64,000 nucleotides of DNA, from the NCBI RefSeq assembly GCF_024436395.1, contig NZ_JAFMZO010000003.1, positions 744,001 through 808,000 of the forward strand. Direction: 5' to 3'. A model generated the notes under the pieces. The model had not been told where the DNA came from and ran no database searches. It saw nothing but the letters and a program-made list of their open reading frames with translations. Positions 17,703 through 26,913 of this stretch are shown piece after piece. Each line of letters opens with the position of its first letter. The stretch's first letter is position 1. The translations under genes and the position numbers were made by a program. This stretch comes from Paradesertivirga mongoliensis (GTDB taxonomy: Bacteria; Bacteroidota; Bacteroidia; Sphingobacteriales; Sphingobacteriaceae).

Positions 17703-20700
17703 TTAAAATTTAACGTTTAGTCCGAGGTTGACAATTCTTTGCTGAGGATAGAACTGACCACTTTCGTTGTCCAATTCGGGATCGAAGTCTTTAACTTTTG
17801 TGATGGTGAACACGTTAAACGCGTTGGTATAGATTCTTACACTTTGAAGATTGATACCCGACACCAGGCTTTTAGGCAAGGTATATCCAAGTTCTACGTT
17901 CTTAAGTCGGAAGAAGGCGGTATTGAACAACCAAAAATCGTTGCGATAAAGACCACCGCTTATTGCAGAAGAAGCCCTTGTATCAACCCTTGGATAGGTA
18001 CCGTTCGGGTTTGCAGGACTCCAGCGATTATCAGCCCATGAGCTGTAAAAGTTTCCAATTGTTCCGGCTTCGCCTAAAACATATTGTCTAACGCGGCCCT
18101 GGCCAGCGAAAACGGAAGAAAAGTCAAATCCTTTAAATGCAGCATTTAACGTAAAACCGTAGGTAATTTGAGGCATATTTCCATACTCGGTTCTGGTACG
18201 GTCGTTATTATCAATTTTACCATCCTTGTTATAGTCTTCAAATATTAGATCTCCCGGCTTGGCTCCAGTAACGTGAGGGTAATTGTCAATCTCCTGTTGA
18301 GTTTTGAAAATTCCCATCGTACGATAAAGAAGGTAGGTGCTCACTGGTTTGCCGGTTTCCCGTTGGTATTCCAACGGAACTAGTTCGTCTGTAAACACCC
18401 TATTACTTTTGGCAAAAGTGACGTTTCCGGAAATGCCATAGTTAAACTTACCACTGTGGTTATAGCCAAGCGTGGACTCAATTCCTTTGTTGTCTACTCT
18501 TGCTATATTTTCGTGAGGTACAAGACTCCCTTCATACTGATTCACGATCCCTGTAATAGCAGGAATGGAACCTTTTCTCTCAGAAAGCAAGTGATCCCGT
18601 TTTTCTTTGAAGTAAATAAACTCCAAACTGAAATTATTTAAGAAAGTGGTATTAAATCCGAGGTCCGTTTTCTTTGAAACTTCCCAGGTAATGCTGGGAT
18701 TAGCCAGTCTAACCAAATCGATACCGGGAACGACTGTAGAGCCAAGTGTGTACTGGTTGTTAAATGCGTAATTATTCACAAATTGGTTACGTGGTACATT
18801 ATCGCCGCCCAGCTCTCCATAGGTAGCTCTGATTTTCAAGTCGTTGATAAAAGGGACGCTGTTTTTAAACCAGTCCTCGCTCGACACTCTCCAACCCAAT
18901 AACACCCCCGGAAAATATCCAAAGCGATCAGATTTCGGAAAAATGGATGATCCGTCTGCGCGGAACTGTACTTCTGCCAGGTATTTCTCCTTGAAATTAT
19001 AGTTTAACCGGCCCAAGTAACTAATCCTGGTTTCCTGCTCACTCCATCCTCGGATAGTTCTGTCGTTCGGGTCTGTTCCACCCTGAGACAATTCAGGAGT
19101 TTGAGCACTTGGAAAATTCCGACTGCCTGCTTCCATAAACTCCCTTGACCACCCACTTTGCTCGTAAGCTACGAAAGCATCAATATTGTGGAGACCGAGT
19201 TTTCGTTGGAAGTTTAATTTTAGATTTGCCGTCGATAACTTATAATTATCTAACGATTGAGTGAGGGAGGCCTTTTGCTCTCCAATAGTTTTTGTATTGT
19301 ACACTCCAGTGGTGGTATTATAGTCGTACACCAGATAAGGCGTTCTGAATACCTTGCCGGTAGACTGGCTCCGGTCCAGGGCGTAAAAGCCATCAACAGA
19401 CAGCCCTTTTAGCTGCGGAATACTGTATGAAGCCCGTAAAATTCCGTTGAAGGTTAATCGTGGGTTTTTATTCAATCCACCCATATCAGTCACCATCGTT
19501 GCCGGATTATTATTCTCTATTCCGCTTGTTGGATACCCGTTTGGATAGTACGCAGAGATAGTAGGGTAAGCGCGATAAACTGAACGGAAGATATCTCCTG
19601 CACCAGAATTAGGAAATTGTCTGTTCTCCTGTCTGCCAGCGAGCGACAAACCGATCTTAAAATTATCCGAAACCGTACCATCTATATTCGAGCGGAAATT
19701 GTACTGATCATACTTGGTGGCGCTGTTTTTATATAAGGCATCCTGGCTAAGCGTACCCAACGACAGGTAGTATTTAACTGCTTCGCTGCCGCCTCTCAAA
19801 GAAAGGCTGTGCTGACTTTGTGGCGCAGATTTTCGCAGAACTTCATTAGCCCAGTTAGTATTGGGATAATTTAGGGGATCCGAACCGTTCCTGAACTTTT
19901 CAATCTGTTCAGCGCTATAAACCTGGTTCATTCCGCCCGCCTGATTAGTATAGTACTGAATTTCATTTCTGATGGTGGCGTAAGTTGCTGCATCTGCCAT
20001 ATCAGGCAGTTGGGTCGGCGAAGAAAATCCCTGATTAAAGCTGTAATTTATAGTTGGCTTTCCGGTGACACCCTTTTTAGTTGTTATTAAAATCACACCG
20101 TTTGCCGCCCGGCTACCGTAAACGGCAGCAGAAGCATCTTTTAAAACAGAGATAGATTCAATATCGTTCGGATCAAGCCTTTCCATCCCTCCAAGCTGTC
20201 CGGGAACTCCATCTACCACCACTAAAACATCGGTATTGCCAGTTGTTGAAATACCTCTGATGGTCACCTTAGATCCGTCATACCCCGGCTCACCTGTTCT
20301 GTTCGTGGCAATAACACCAGAAAAACGTCCGGCAAGAGAGTTTGAAAGATTAGGTTGCGGGCTTTTCACAAGTTCGGCGCCTTTAACAGTGGAAATAGAG
20401 CCGGCAATGGTTGCTCGCTTTTGCGTACCGTATCCTACCACTACCACTTCCTGCAACGATTTGCTGTCTGCTGAAAGCGATACATTAATTGTCGTCCGGC
20501 CATTTACTGCAATTTCCTGGGTTGCAAAACCAATAAAGCTGTAAAGCAGACTGGCGTTACTTTCGGGTACAGAGATGGAATAGTTTCCGTTGATATCGGT
20601 AGTAGCTCCATTGGTAGCATTCTTTACTTTAATAGATACTCCGGGCAAAGCTTCATTACTGTCGTCGGTCACTTTACCCTTTACTGTAACTTGTGCATTG

Positions 20701-20780
20701 GCTACGCAAACTGCCAATAAAAAGATAGGAAGAACTAAGCCTAGCTTAATCCACCAATGCGTGCGGTCATTGCTACACAT
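17703..20780 (-). CDS. susC: SusC-like TonB-dependent outer-membrane transporter (PUL-1)
   Basis: 1025 residues. A signal peptide of about 30 residues precedes a carboxypeptidase-regulatory-like domain (about 31-110), the SusC signature LQEVVVVGYGTQKR, the plug (about 120-230, with VVVDGVPG and DASAAVYGSRAANG) and a long beta-barrel ending in a C-terminal aromatic (LNVKF). It imports oligosaccharides using TonB energy. It is the first gene of PUL-1. The small ORF upstream ends in its own strong terminator, so transcription of susC must start between about 20781 and 21100. I found no exact TAnnTTTG there, as expected if an HTCS activator is needed. Confidence 0.96.
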   Translation of the reverse strand: MCSNDRTHWWIKLGLVLPIFLLAVCVANAQVTVKGKVTDDSNEALPGVSIKVKNATNGATTDINGNYSISVPESNASLLYSFIGFATQEIAVNGRTTINVSLSADSKSLQEVVVVGYGTQKRATIAGSISTVKGAELVKSPQPNLSNSLAGRFSGVIATNRTGEPGYDGSKVTIRGISTTGNTDVLVVVDGVPGQLGGMERLDPNDIESISVLKDASAAVYGSRAANGVILITTKKGVTGKPTINYSFNQGFSSPTQLPDMADAATYATIRNEIQYYTNQAGGMNQVYSAEQIEKFRNGSDPLNYPNTNWANEVLRKSAPQSQHSLSLRGGSEAVKYYLSLGTLSQDALYKNSATKYDQYNFRSNIDGTVSDNFKIGLSLAGRQENRQFPNSGAGDIFRSVYRAYPTISAYYPNGYPTSGIENNNPATMVTDMGGLNKNPRLTFNGILRASYSIPQLKGLSVDGFYALDRSQSTGKVFRTPYLVYDYNTTTGVYNTKTIGEQKASLTQSLDNYKLSTANLKLNFQRKLGLHNIDAFVAYEQSGWSREFMEAGSRNFPSAQTPELSQGGTDPNDRTIRGWSEQETRISYLGRLNYNFKEKYLAEVQFRADGSSIFPKSDRFGYFPGVLLGWRVSSEDWFKNSVPFINDLKIRATYGELGGDNVPRNQFVNNYAFNNQYTLGSTVVPGIDLVRLANPSITWEVSKKTDLGFNTTFLNNFSLEFIYFKEKRDHLLSERKGSIPAITGIVNQYEGSLVPHENIARVDNKGIESTLGYNHSGKFNYGISGNVTFAKSNRVFTDELVPLEYQRETGKPVSTYLLYRTMGIFKTQQEIDNYPHVTGAKPGDLIFEDYNKDGKIDNNDRTRTEYGNMPQITYGFTLNAAFKGFDFSSVFAGQGRVRQYVLGEAGTIGNFYSSWADNRWSPANPNGTYPRVDTRASSAISGGLYRNDFWLFNTAFFRLKNVELGYTLPKSLVSGINLQSVRIYTNAFNVFTITKVKDFDPELDNESGQFYPQQRIVNLGLNVKF

Positions 20781-21100
20781 AAACTAATATTTGTTTTAGG
20801 TTTAAAATTGGTTTTGATGGAATGAAAAAATACGATGTAAGACTATCGTCATAGAATGCTTATTAATTTGGTTTTAAAAATTGATTGAACAGGATTATAA
20901 TCAAGAGCTAAGGTGAGATAAAACCGCTGAGGGACGTGAGGGGCAAACAGCCGTAAATACAGGGGCGAATAACCAGAACGGCCTCTAGACACCTTAAAAA
21001 GCAGTTTTATTTCAACCCTGAAAAACGAAATGCAGATTTTAAGACGCACATCTGGAATGCATTCAAACATAAAAGCTACTGAGTTCAGCCGGCCGACGCA
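20781..21100. other. PUL-1 control region, no gene seen
   Basis: This region lies between the strong minus-strand terminator and the susC start. The open frame 20849-21145 runs through the terminator hairpin and has no protein-like features. The HTCS-responsive promoter of PUL-1 should be here, but I see no exact -7 consensus. Confidence 0.5.
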
Positions 21101-21133
21101 AAAAAAAGCCAGCCCCGGGGAGAGGTCTGGCTT
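21100..21133 (-). terminator. strong intrinsic terminator
   Basis: On the minus strand, AAGCCAG pairs with CTGGCTT around a loop that itself contains CCCCGGGG, followed directly by eight T residues. This is the most canonical rho-independent terminator in the window. It lies about 90 bases after the 62-codon ORF at 21225-21413 and ends that transcript before susC. Confidence 0.85.
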
Positions 21134-21224
21134 ACATATAACCAATTATAAGGGGAGTGGAAATTTAAAAGGCGGAAACCTTCAGCTATGGCTTAGATGT
21201 TAAGACCACACTATCTTCACTGGT

Positions 21225-21413
21225 TTACCCGGTGCTGCGCGAATTTCCGGGCTTTGGATATACCTGCTGGAACCATTCTTCGGACACGGTCGTCCTTCCG
21301 GAACGGTTCCTAAATGCCGGCTTACGCTTAATCTGATCTTTTAGCACAGCAGCACCAGCGCTTTGCAACACTTCGGGAACATCTGCCGTCGCGTTAGCTT
21401 TTCTTAACTTCAT
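21225..21413 (-). CDS. small basic protein of 62 residues, unknown
   Basis: A 62-codon ORF starting MKLRKANATADVPEV and rich in Lys and Arg in its middle (KDQIKRKPAFRNRSGR). It has no cysteine, signal peptide or membrane segment, so it would be a small soluble cytoplasmic protein. No family is recognised. Support comes from the strong minus-strand terminator about 90 bases downstream, which has no other gene to serve, and from a codon mix like that of neighbouring genes. Candidates range from a nucleic-acid-binding peptide to the coding part of a regulatory RNA. Confidence 0.45.
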   Translation of the reverse strand: MKLRKANATADVPEVLQSAGAAVLKDQIKRKPAFRNRSGRTTVSEEWFQQVYPKPGNSRSTG

Positions 21414-21606
21414 TTTGCTTTAATTTAATTGCCCAGCATCTTACCTTCAGTCAAGGCATTTCGGCAAGGCCAAACTGTTACATACAAAGGAATACTCTTT
21501 TAAGAAATACAATAAGGGGGAAACTGTTGAGAAAGCAGGGGTTAACCGTTCAAAAGTTGGGTATCGGCAACTCCGAAAGATTTTTCATTAAAGAGGAAGT
21601 AAAAAG

Positions 21607-21633
21607 AAGCCCGTTCAGAAACCTGACGGGCTT
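21607..21633. terminator. bidirectional hairpin terminator after the GntR gene
   Basis: AAGCCCGT pairs with ACGGGCTT around an 11-base loop, with T-rich tails on both strands (TTCTTTTTA on the minus strand). It lies 95 bases past the GntR stop and most likely terminates that minus-strand transcript. Confidence 0.7.
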
Positions 21634-21727
21634 TTGTTATGCGAAAATCAACGGCGATAATCGTTTTCGCCGATTGTTGTCACAAGCGTCTTATCCTTCG
21701 GCCAGGGGCAAGGAGAATTTTAACACC

Positions 21728-21970
21728 TTATAACACAAAATAGCCATCCCCTTTTTTCCTCATCACGTAACCGTCTTTTTCTAAGAGACGATAAGCCTTT
21801 TCGATGGTTACAGGGGCTAATAGACTCTCTTTGCTTAGTCTTCTGATAGGAGGCAGGCGCCCTCCTTTTTCAAACCGTTCGTCGAGAATACATTTCTTCA
21901 TGAGTTTTTTTACCTGTAAATAAAGAGGAACAGCAGAGGTGGAGTTGACTTTTAAACTAAACTTTACCAT
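21728..21970 (-). CDS. minimal GntR-type winged-helix protein
   Basis: I start it at 21970 (MVKFSLKVNSTSAVPLYLQV), giving 80 residues. The frame is open to 22162, but the extra N-terminal part is Cys- and aromatic-rich and unlike the family. Met at 21991 is also possible. The protein is a GntR winged-helix domain: helix VKKLMKKCIL, GGRLPPIRRLS, recognition helix VTIEKAYRLLEKDGY, wing GDGYFV. It stops right after the wing, so the C-terminal effector or dimerisation part of YtrA-like or FadR-like regulators is missing. It may be a true single-domain regulator or a truncated gene. It lies between HTCS-2 and PUL-1. Confidence 0.7.
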   Translation of the reverse strand: MVKFSLKVNSTSAVPLYLQVKKLMKKCILDERFEKGGRLPPIRRLSKESLLAPVTIEKAYRLLEKDGYVMRKKGDGYFVL

Positions 21971-22224
21971 TTCATTACTATAAATTCTCATAATGCTTTT
22001 GATACTCTGGCGGATTCTAAGATTTAACCCAGAGAGTTTAGGTATAAAGTTACTATAGGCAGAGTATTTAAACCCGGAATTTTGTTCTGAAAAACACCGA
22101 CAATCGTCCCAAAATCTCCAATAACAATATAAAAACATTAATAATTGCCCTAGGCGAGGCATATGGCAGCAGAGAAGGCCGGGATTTAAATGTGAGAAAG
22201 CGAGACCTAAACGACTACCTTTAT

Positions 22225-25200
22225 TTACGTGGATTCAAAGCTCCGTATGTTCTTGTAATATTCGGAGGGGGTAATGTCAAACTCAGCTTTAAAACATTTT
22301 CTAAAGTAATCAGTGTCCGAAAAGCCCACCATATAGGCTATTTCATTTATGTTGAACTTCTTCTCTTTTAACAATTGCTTGGCTCGCTTCAATCGTATTT
22401 CTTTAATCACTTCGGCCATGCTCAAACCTGTTAAAGCTCTGATTTTAGCATAAAGTTTTGTCCGGCTTATTCCAACCTCCTTACAAATATCTTCCACGCT
22501 AAGGTGGGGGTCAGAGATCCGGTCTTCCACGCATTTCAGAAGTTTCCTTAACAGGTCTTCATCCGGCGACACCGGCAAAGCATCGCTTGGCTGAAGAAGG
22601 ATTTCCTTCCTGTATTTCTCCTTCAACTTAGCCCTTGAGACGAGAAGCGACTTCACCTTTGCAGTCAAAAAACTCAAACTGAAGGGCTTCGTAATGTAAT
22701 CGTCGGCGCCGGTTTCTATTCCCTGTATCTTGTCTTCGTCGGGAGTTCTTGCGGTCAGGAGAATTAAGGGGATGTGAGCCGTTTTCAGATTCATTTTAAT
22801 TGCCCGGCAAAACTCAAAACCGTCCATTTCGGACATCATTACATCAGAGATGATCAGGTCAGGAAGCTCCTGCAGTGCTACAGATAAACCTGCCGCACCA
22901 TTCTCTGCTTCAAGCACCTGGTAAAAATCATCAAAATGATCTTTTAAATACCTTCTCAGATCAGTATTATCATCTACAACAAGAATAACCGGAACTCTGC
23001 CATTTAGCAGAATATTTTCCTCCTTGTTATCTGGAGGCTGGCTTCGGGAAGAGGTATGCGCTGACACTGGCAGCGAAACACTGATATCCTTTTGTATCCC
23101 CTCTGATTCGACAGCATGACCGGGGCCGCGTTCTGCAGGTAACTCTATTCTGAAGGAAATTTCGCTAAATCCGTCTACCTCTTCCGTGCACGACACCTCA
23201 ATAGCCCCTCCATGGAGTTCGACCAGGCTTTTACAATAGGCTAAACCTAATCCCGAGCCTCCGGCAATGTTACCAGAGCCCTGCTGAAAGGGCATAAAAA
23301 TCCTACCGAGCTCGCTATCCGGAATCTTCCTTCCCGTGTTTATCACCTCTATAATAGCCAAATCTGCAAGCGGGTCGCGCTTTAAACTAATCTTAACACA
23401 GCCGGAGTTTGGGGTAAATTTAAGGGCATTAGACAAGAGGTTAGATATCACTTTTTCAAGTTTATCTTCATCAAATGAAAAAAAGAATGCCCCGACCGGA
23501 GAACTGAATTCTAACTGGATACTTTTGGTTTCTGCCAGCGGCCTAAACGTTTCCATTATATCATGCAGAAAGCTTACTGCATCATTACTCTGCGATTGAA
23601 GTGGAACATTTCCGGTTTCTAACTTTCTGAAATCAAGCAATTGGTTCACCAACTTCAAAAGCCTGTCTCCACTGTGTTTCAAAATCAGGATCTGATCCTG
23701 AAACACTTTGTTCTCCGTAAACATGTCCGACAATTTTTCCAGGGGAGCAAGAATGAGGGTTAGCGGCGTTTTAATCTCGTGAGAAATATTGGTAAAGAAC
23801 TGAAGCTTACTCTGATACAGTTCTTGCTCCTTTTCCCTGACCAGGGATTCGTAGGCCAGCTTAGATTGCAAACGGGTGAACTTAGTGGAGTAATAATGAT
23901 ATAAATAAATAATCATTAATATAATAAGCCCATAAAACATATAAGCCCAGTTGCTTGCCCAAAGAGGTGGTTTCACTACCAGTTTAAGCGTAGCGGGTTT
24001 TAAATTCCAAACGCCATCCGGGTTAGAAGAGATTACTTTGAAGATGTACTGACCAGGTTTAAGGTTGGAATAATTTGCAATTCGCCGGTTGGCATCGGTA
24101 TACACCCAGTCTTCATCAAACCCTTCTAATTGATAAGCATACTTATTGGCTTTGGGGTTAGCATAATGTAAGCCAGCAAATTGAATGGCGATACTCTTGT
24201 CGTCGTAAGTAAGTTCAATCTCCGTGGTTAGGTATAAAGGCTTATGTAAAACCACCCGTCCGTTTACTTCTTCATTTACTCCAACCTTATTGTTTAGTAT
24301 TTCCAGCTCTGTAAGTACGGTATTGGGTAATGTTTTTTCGACGCGAATACTGTCGGGATTAAATGCATTAAAGCCGTTATTGCTTCCGAAATACAATTTC
24401 TTGCTGAAACGCCCCTTGAATACGGCTCCGTCAGAAAATTCATTACTCTGCAGGCCATCCTGCATGGTGTAGGTCCTGGATTCAAGCGTCTTTTTATTGA
24501 GCTTTGTTATACCGTTTTTATGACTGATCCACAAGAAGCCATGGTCGTCATCGGTGATTCCTGAAATGATCACGTTTGTTAAGCCGGTCTTTTCGGGAAT
24601 GGTGATAAACTTGTTGAGAGTGGGATTATAACAGTTGAGGCCATTGCCCGTGCCTATCCAGATTAAGCCAAGCTTATCTTCGAATAAAAAATTAATACGG
24701 TTATCGCTTATCGTGTTGTATTCATTACCAGCCCTGAAAAAGCGTTTCAGCACTTCTACCGTATCTTTGATTTGTTTTAAGACAGATAAACCGCCGCCCT
24801 CTGTTCCTACCCAGATTTGTTTGTTTCTATCCTCAATAACCGATCGCGCATGTTTGTGGGCTATAGTCTTTTCCGAATCCAGATGGATAATCTTATCCGT
24901 TGAGCGTACATATTTATATACGCCCTGCCAATAACATGCCATCCAGATATTATTGTTGTGATCTTCGGTGATTGCAAATACCGAAGCATACGACTGGTTC
25001 AGGGTATCGAATTCGCGAAAGGCCTTAGTCGCCGGGTTATAGTTGATCAGGCCCTTTTTTGTACCCAGCCAGATTATGCCTTTGCTGTCGCAGAATATTG
25101 TTTTTATCTGATTATGAGTAAAGTTATTCTTGTCTTTATCTTTAAATACGATATGCCGGTAGCCCTCTTTGCCGATAACCGTTATCCCCTTGTCGTAGGT

Positions 25201-25965
25201 CCCAATCCATAAATTTCCTCTGTTATCCTCGCATATCGCTCTGACATTATTATCTATGATAGAATTTGGATTTTGACGATCGTGGTAGTAATAATCGAAG
25301 GGCTTTGCGTTTAAGTTGGCTTTATTAATACCGTCGCTATAAGTACCGACCCAAAAAACATCATGATTGTCTTTATAAATATCGACGGCATAAGAACCAC
25401 TAAGAGACCATATATCTGCCGGATTGGAGTCGTAATATTTTTTTTTTCCGGATTTAACATCCAATTGAAGCAAAGAATTGGTGTGCTTATCCAGTAACCA
25501 TTTATAGTGTTTGTAAGAGTAGCTTACAGATTCATAATGCCTCCATCGCGTAAGCCGGTTTAAAAATGATGGCGAAATTCTGTCAACCGGAATTCTGTCA
25601 AAATCATCGCTTTCGTAATTGTAACGGCATAACTCGTTATCCTTAAAGGTCAAAACCCAAATAACGTTATTAGCATCTTTTACAATATTATGAACCCGGC
25701 TGTTGTTCAGGCTTCTGTTATTCGCGGGATCAAACTTGTATACCTTAAAGGAGTATCCGTCGTAACGGCATAAACCGCCCCAGGTACCAAACCACATAAA
25801 GCCATACTTATCCTTTACTATGCCGTGAATGGTATTTTGCGGAAGCCCGTTTTCTGAACCAAGATGCTCGAATTTAAGGTTCGGAACTTGTGCAACCGAA
25901 AGCTTGAGGCTTAAAACAGCAAGGCCCAGTAAAAGAATAATTTTAAAGTTGTGCTTTTGGCTCAT
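22225..25965 (-). CDS. hybrid two-component system sensor-regulator (HTCS-2)
   Basis: 1246 residues: signal peptide (ending near KLSVAQ), propeller repeats (about 30-590), Y_Y_Y (about 600-665), a membrane span (about 670-692), HisKA with His729 in NISHEIKTP, HATPase_c, receiver with Asp1041 in LIISDVMM, and AraC-type HTH (about 1150-1246). It is shorter than HTCS-1 and HTCS-3 and differs from both in propeller sequence, so it should sense another ligand. No CAZyme gene touches it. PUL-1 susC begins 1.4 kb further on in the same direction, past the GntR and small ORF, so HTCS-2 may be the true PUL-1 regulator. Confidence 0.94.
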   Translation of the reverse strand: MSQKHNFKIILLLGLAVLSLKLSVAQVPNLKFEHLGSENGLPQNTIHGIVKDKYGFMWFGTWGGLCRYDGYSFKVYKFDPANNRSLNNSRVHNIVKDANNVIWVLTFKDNELCRYNYESDDFDRIPVDRISPSFLNRLTRWRHYESVSYSYKHYKWLLDKHTNSLLQLDVKSGKKKYYDSNPADIWSLSGSYAVDIYKDNHDVFWVGTYSDGINKANLNAKPFDYYYHDRQNPNSIIDNNVRAICEDNRGNLWIGTYDKGITVIGKEGYRHIVFKDKDKNNFTHNQIKTIFCDSKGIIWLGTKKGLINYNPATKAFREFDTLNQSYASVFAITEDHNNNIWMACYWQGVYKYVRSTDKIIHLDSEKTIAHKHARSVIEDRNKQIWVGTEGGGLSVLKQIKDTVEVLKRFFRAGNEYNTISDNRINFLFEDKLGLIWIGTGNGLNCYNPTLNKFITIPEKTGLTNVIISGITDDDHGFLWISHKNGITKLNKKTLESRTYTMQDGLQSNEFSDGAVFKGRFSKKLYFGSNNGFNAFNPDSIRVEKTLPNTVLTELEILNNKVGVNEEVNGRVVLHKPLYLTTEIELTYDDKSIAIQFAGLHYANPKANKYAYQLEGFDEDWVYTDANRRIANYSNLKPGQYIFKVISSNPDGVWNLKPATLKLVVKPPLWASNWAYMFYGLIILMIIYLYHYYSTKFTRLQSKLAYESLVREKEQELYQSKLQFFTNISHEIKTPLTLILAPLEKLSDMFTENKVFQDQILILKHSGDRLLKLVNQLLDFRKLETGNVPLQSQSNDAVSFLHDIMETFRPLAETKSIQLEFSSPVGAFFFSFDEDKLEKVISNLLSNALKFTPNSGCVKISLKRDPLADLAIIEVINTGRKIPDSELGRIFMPFQQGSGNIAGGSGLGLAYCKSLVELHGGAIEVSCTEEVDGFSEISFRIELPAERGPGHAVESEGIQKDISVSLPVSAHTSSRSQPPDNKEENILLNGRVPVILVVDDNTDLRRYLKDHFDDFYQVLEAENGAAGLSVALQELPDLIISDVMMSEMDGFEFCRAIKMNLKTAHIPLILLTARTPDEDKIQGIETGADDYITKPFSLSFLTAKVKSLLVSRAKLKEKYRKEILLQPSDALPVSPDEDLLRKLLKCVEDRISDPHLSVEDICKEVGISRTKLYAKIRALTGLSMAEVIKEIRLKRAKQLLKEKKFNINEIAYMVGFSDTDYFRKCFKAEFDITPSEYYKNIRSFEST

Positions 25966-26202
25966 TATTTCATTCGAACTCTCAACCAGAAATCTTGAAG
26001 CTGTACATTTTATCCGGCTTATAAGCGATAATCCTACATCTATCTTATGAGTCTTAAATATAGAATAAAGACGTCATATTTCAAGCTCCATTCGCGATTG
26101 AATCAGTAATCGGCATTAGAGCAGGAGTCGCCTTGGTTCGTCCGGTAAATTTTTTTAAGCAGACAATTGAATCAATTTCAATGGCGCCAGGCTATGATGG
26201 CA

Positions 26203-26913
26203 CTAGCTACCGGTTTCCGGGTGGCCGGGCGGATACAATCTATAAGCATCTTCATTGTCAGCATTCATCCTCATTTTTTCTACGAACTCGGTAAGCTCTC
26301 TTGTGTAAACATCAAGAAGGCGGATAGATTCTTTTGTCGCTTTGGAAAACTCGTTAAAATCCTCAATGCCTACTAAAGACTGATCGAGCAGTTGTGCAAC
26401 TCCGAGGATGTGACAGACAGGCTGCCTTACCTGATGCGATATCTTAAAAAGTAATTGCTCAATCTCAACAATGTGCTCTTCTCTTTTCTGATCTGCTTTC
26501 TTAGTTTTGGTGATGTCCATAGAGAGCACAAACAAGCCTTCTTCTACAGGCTGAATGCTAAGCCGGAACCATGCTTTCGATTGATCGGGATATGTAAACT
26601 CATTTTCAATGGTTTTTGATATGCGTTTTTCCTGGCAATCCTGTAGTGCCTGAAACATGGGGGTATTTTCGATTCCGGGATACCTTTCTGTCATGGTATA
26701 CCCAATGAGCTGATCCTTTGAGTATCTACTTTGATTTACTACGGTATTATTAACATACAGATAGCGGAACTCCGAATCGAGAAGCTGAAAGCCTTCTATC
26801 ATATTATCGAGGATAAGATGATAGCGCGTTTCGACCTCCAGCTTTTGCACATAAGAACCGAGCAACACCAGTAATTCGTCTCTGGATTTCTCTTCCGGAT
26901 TCCCTTGATTCAT
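26203..26913 (-). CDS. PAS-DHp protein lacking a kinase ATP-binding domain
   Basis: 236 residues, cytoplasmic, no signal peptide. Residues about 25-140 form a PAS domain (LDNMIEGFQLLDSEFRYLYVN through SMDITKTKK). Residues about 145-215 resemble a histidine-kinase dimerisation helix pair with His160 in KISHQVRQPVCHILG. The protein then ends without an N, G1 or G2 box, so it cannot bind ATP as a kinase. It could be a phosphotransfer or dimerisation partner, a dominant modulator of another kinase, or a truncated gene. It stands alone upstream of HTCS-2, 237 bases away, on the same strand. Confidence 0.75.
   Translation of the reverse strand: MNQGNPEEKSRDELLVLLGSYVQKLEVETRYHLILDNMIEGFQLLDSEFRYLYVNNTVVNQSRYSKDQLIGYTMTERYPGIENTPMFQALQDCQEKRISKTIENEFTYPDQSKAWFRLSIQPVEEGLFVLSMDITKTKKADQKREEHIVEIEQLLFKISHQVRQPVCHILGVAQLLDQSLVGIEDFNEFSKATKESIRLLDVYTRELTEFVEKMRMNADNEDAYRLYPPGHPETGS

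Noticed and set aside
20849..21145. 98-codon minus-strand ORF upstream of susC
   Set aside because: It runs through the strong terminator hairpin at 21100-21133 and shows no family features.
21527..21733. 68-codon plus-strand ORF
   Set aside because: It contains the bidirectional terminator at 21607-21633 and looks like a chance frame.
21971..22162. 64-codon N-terminal extension of the GntR frame
   Set aside because: Cys/aromatic-rich and unlike any GntR N-terminus; Met at 21970 gives the normal beginning.
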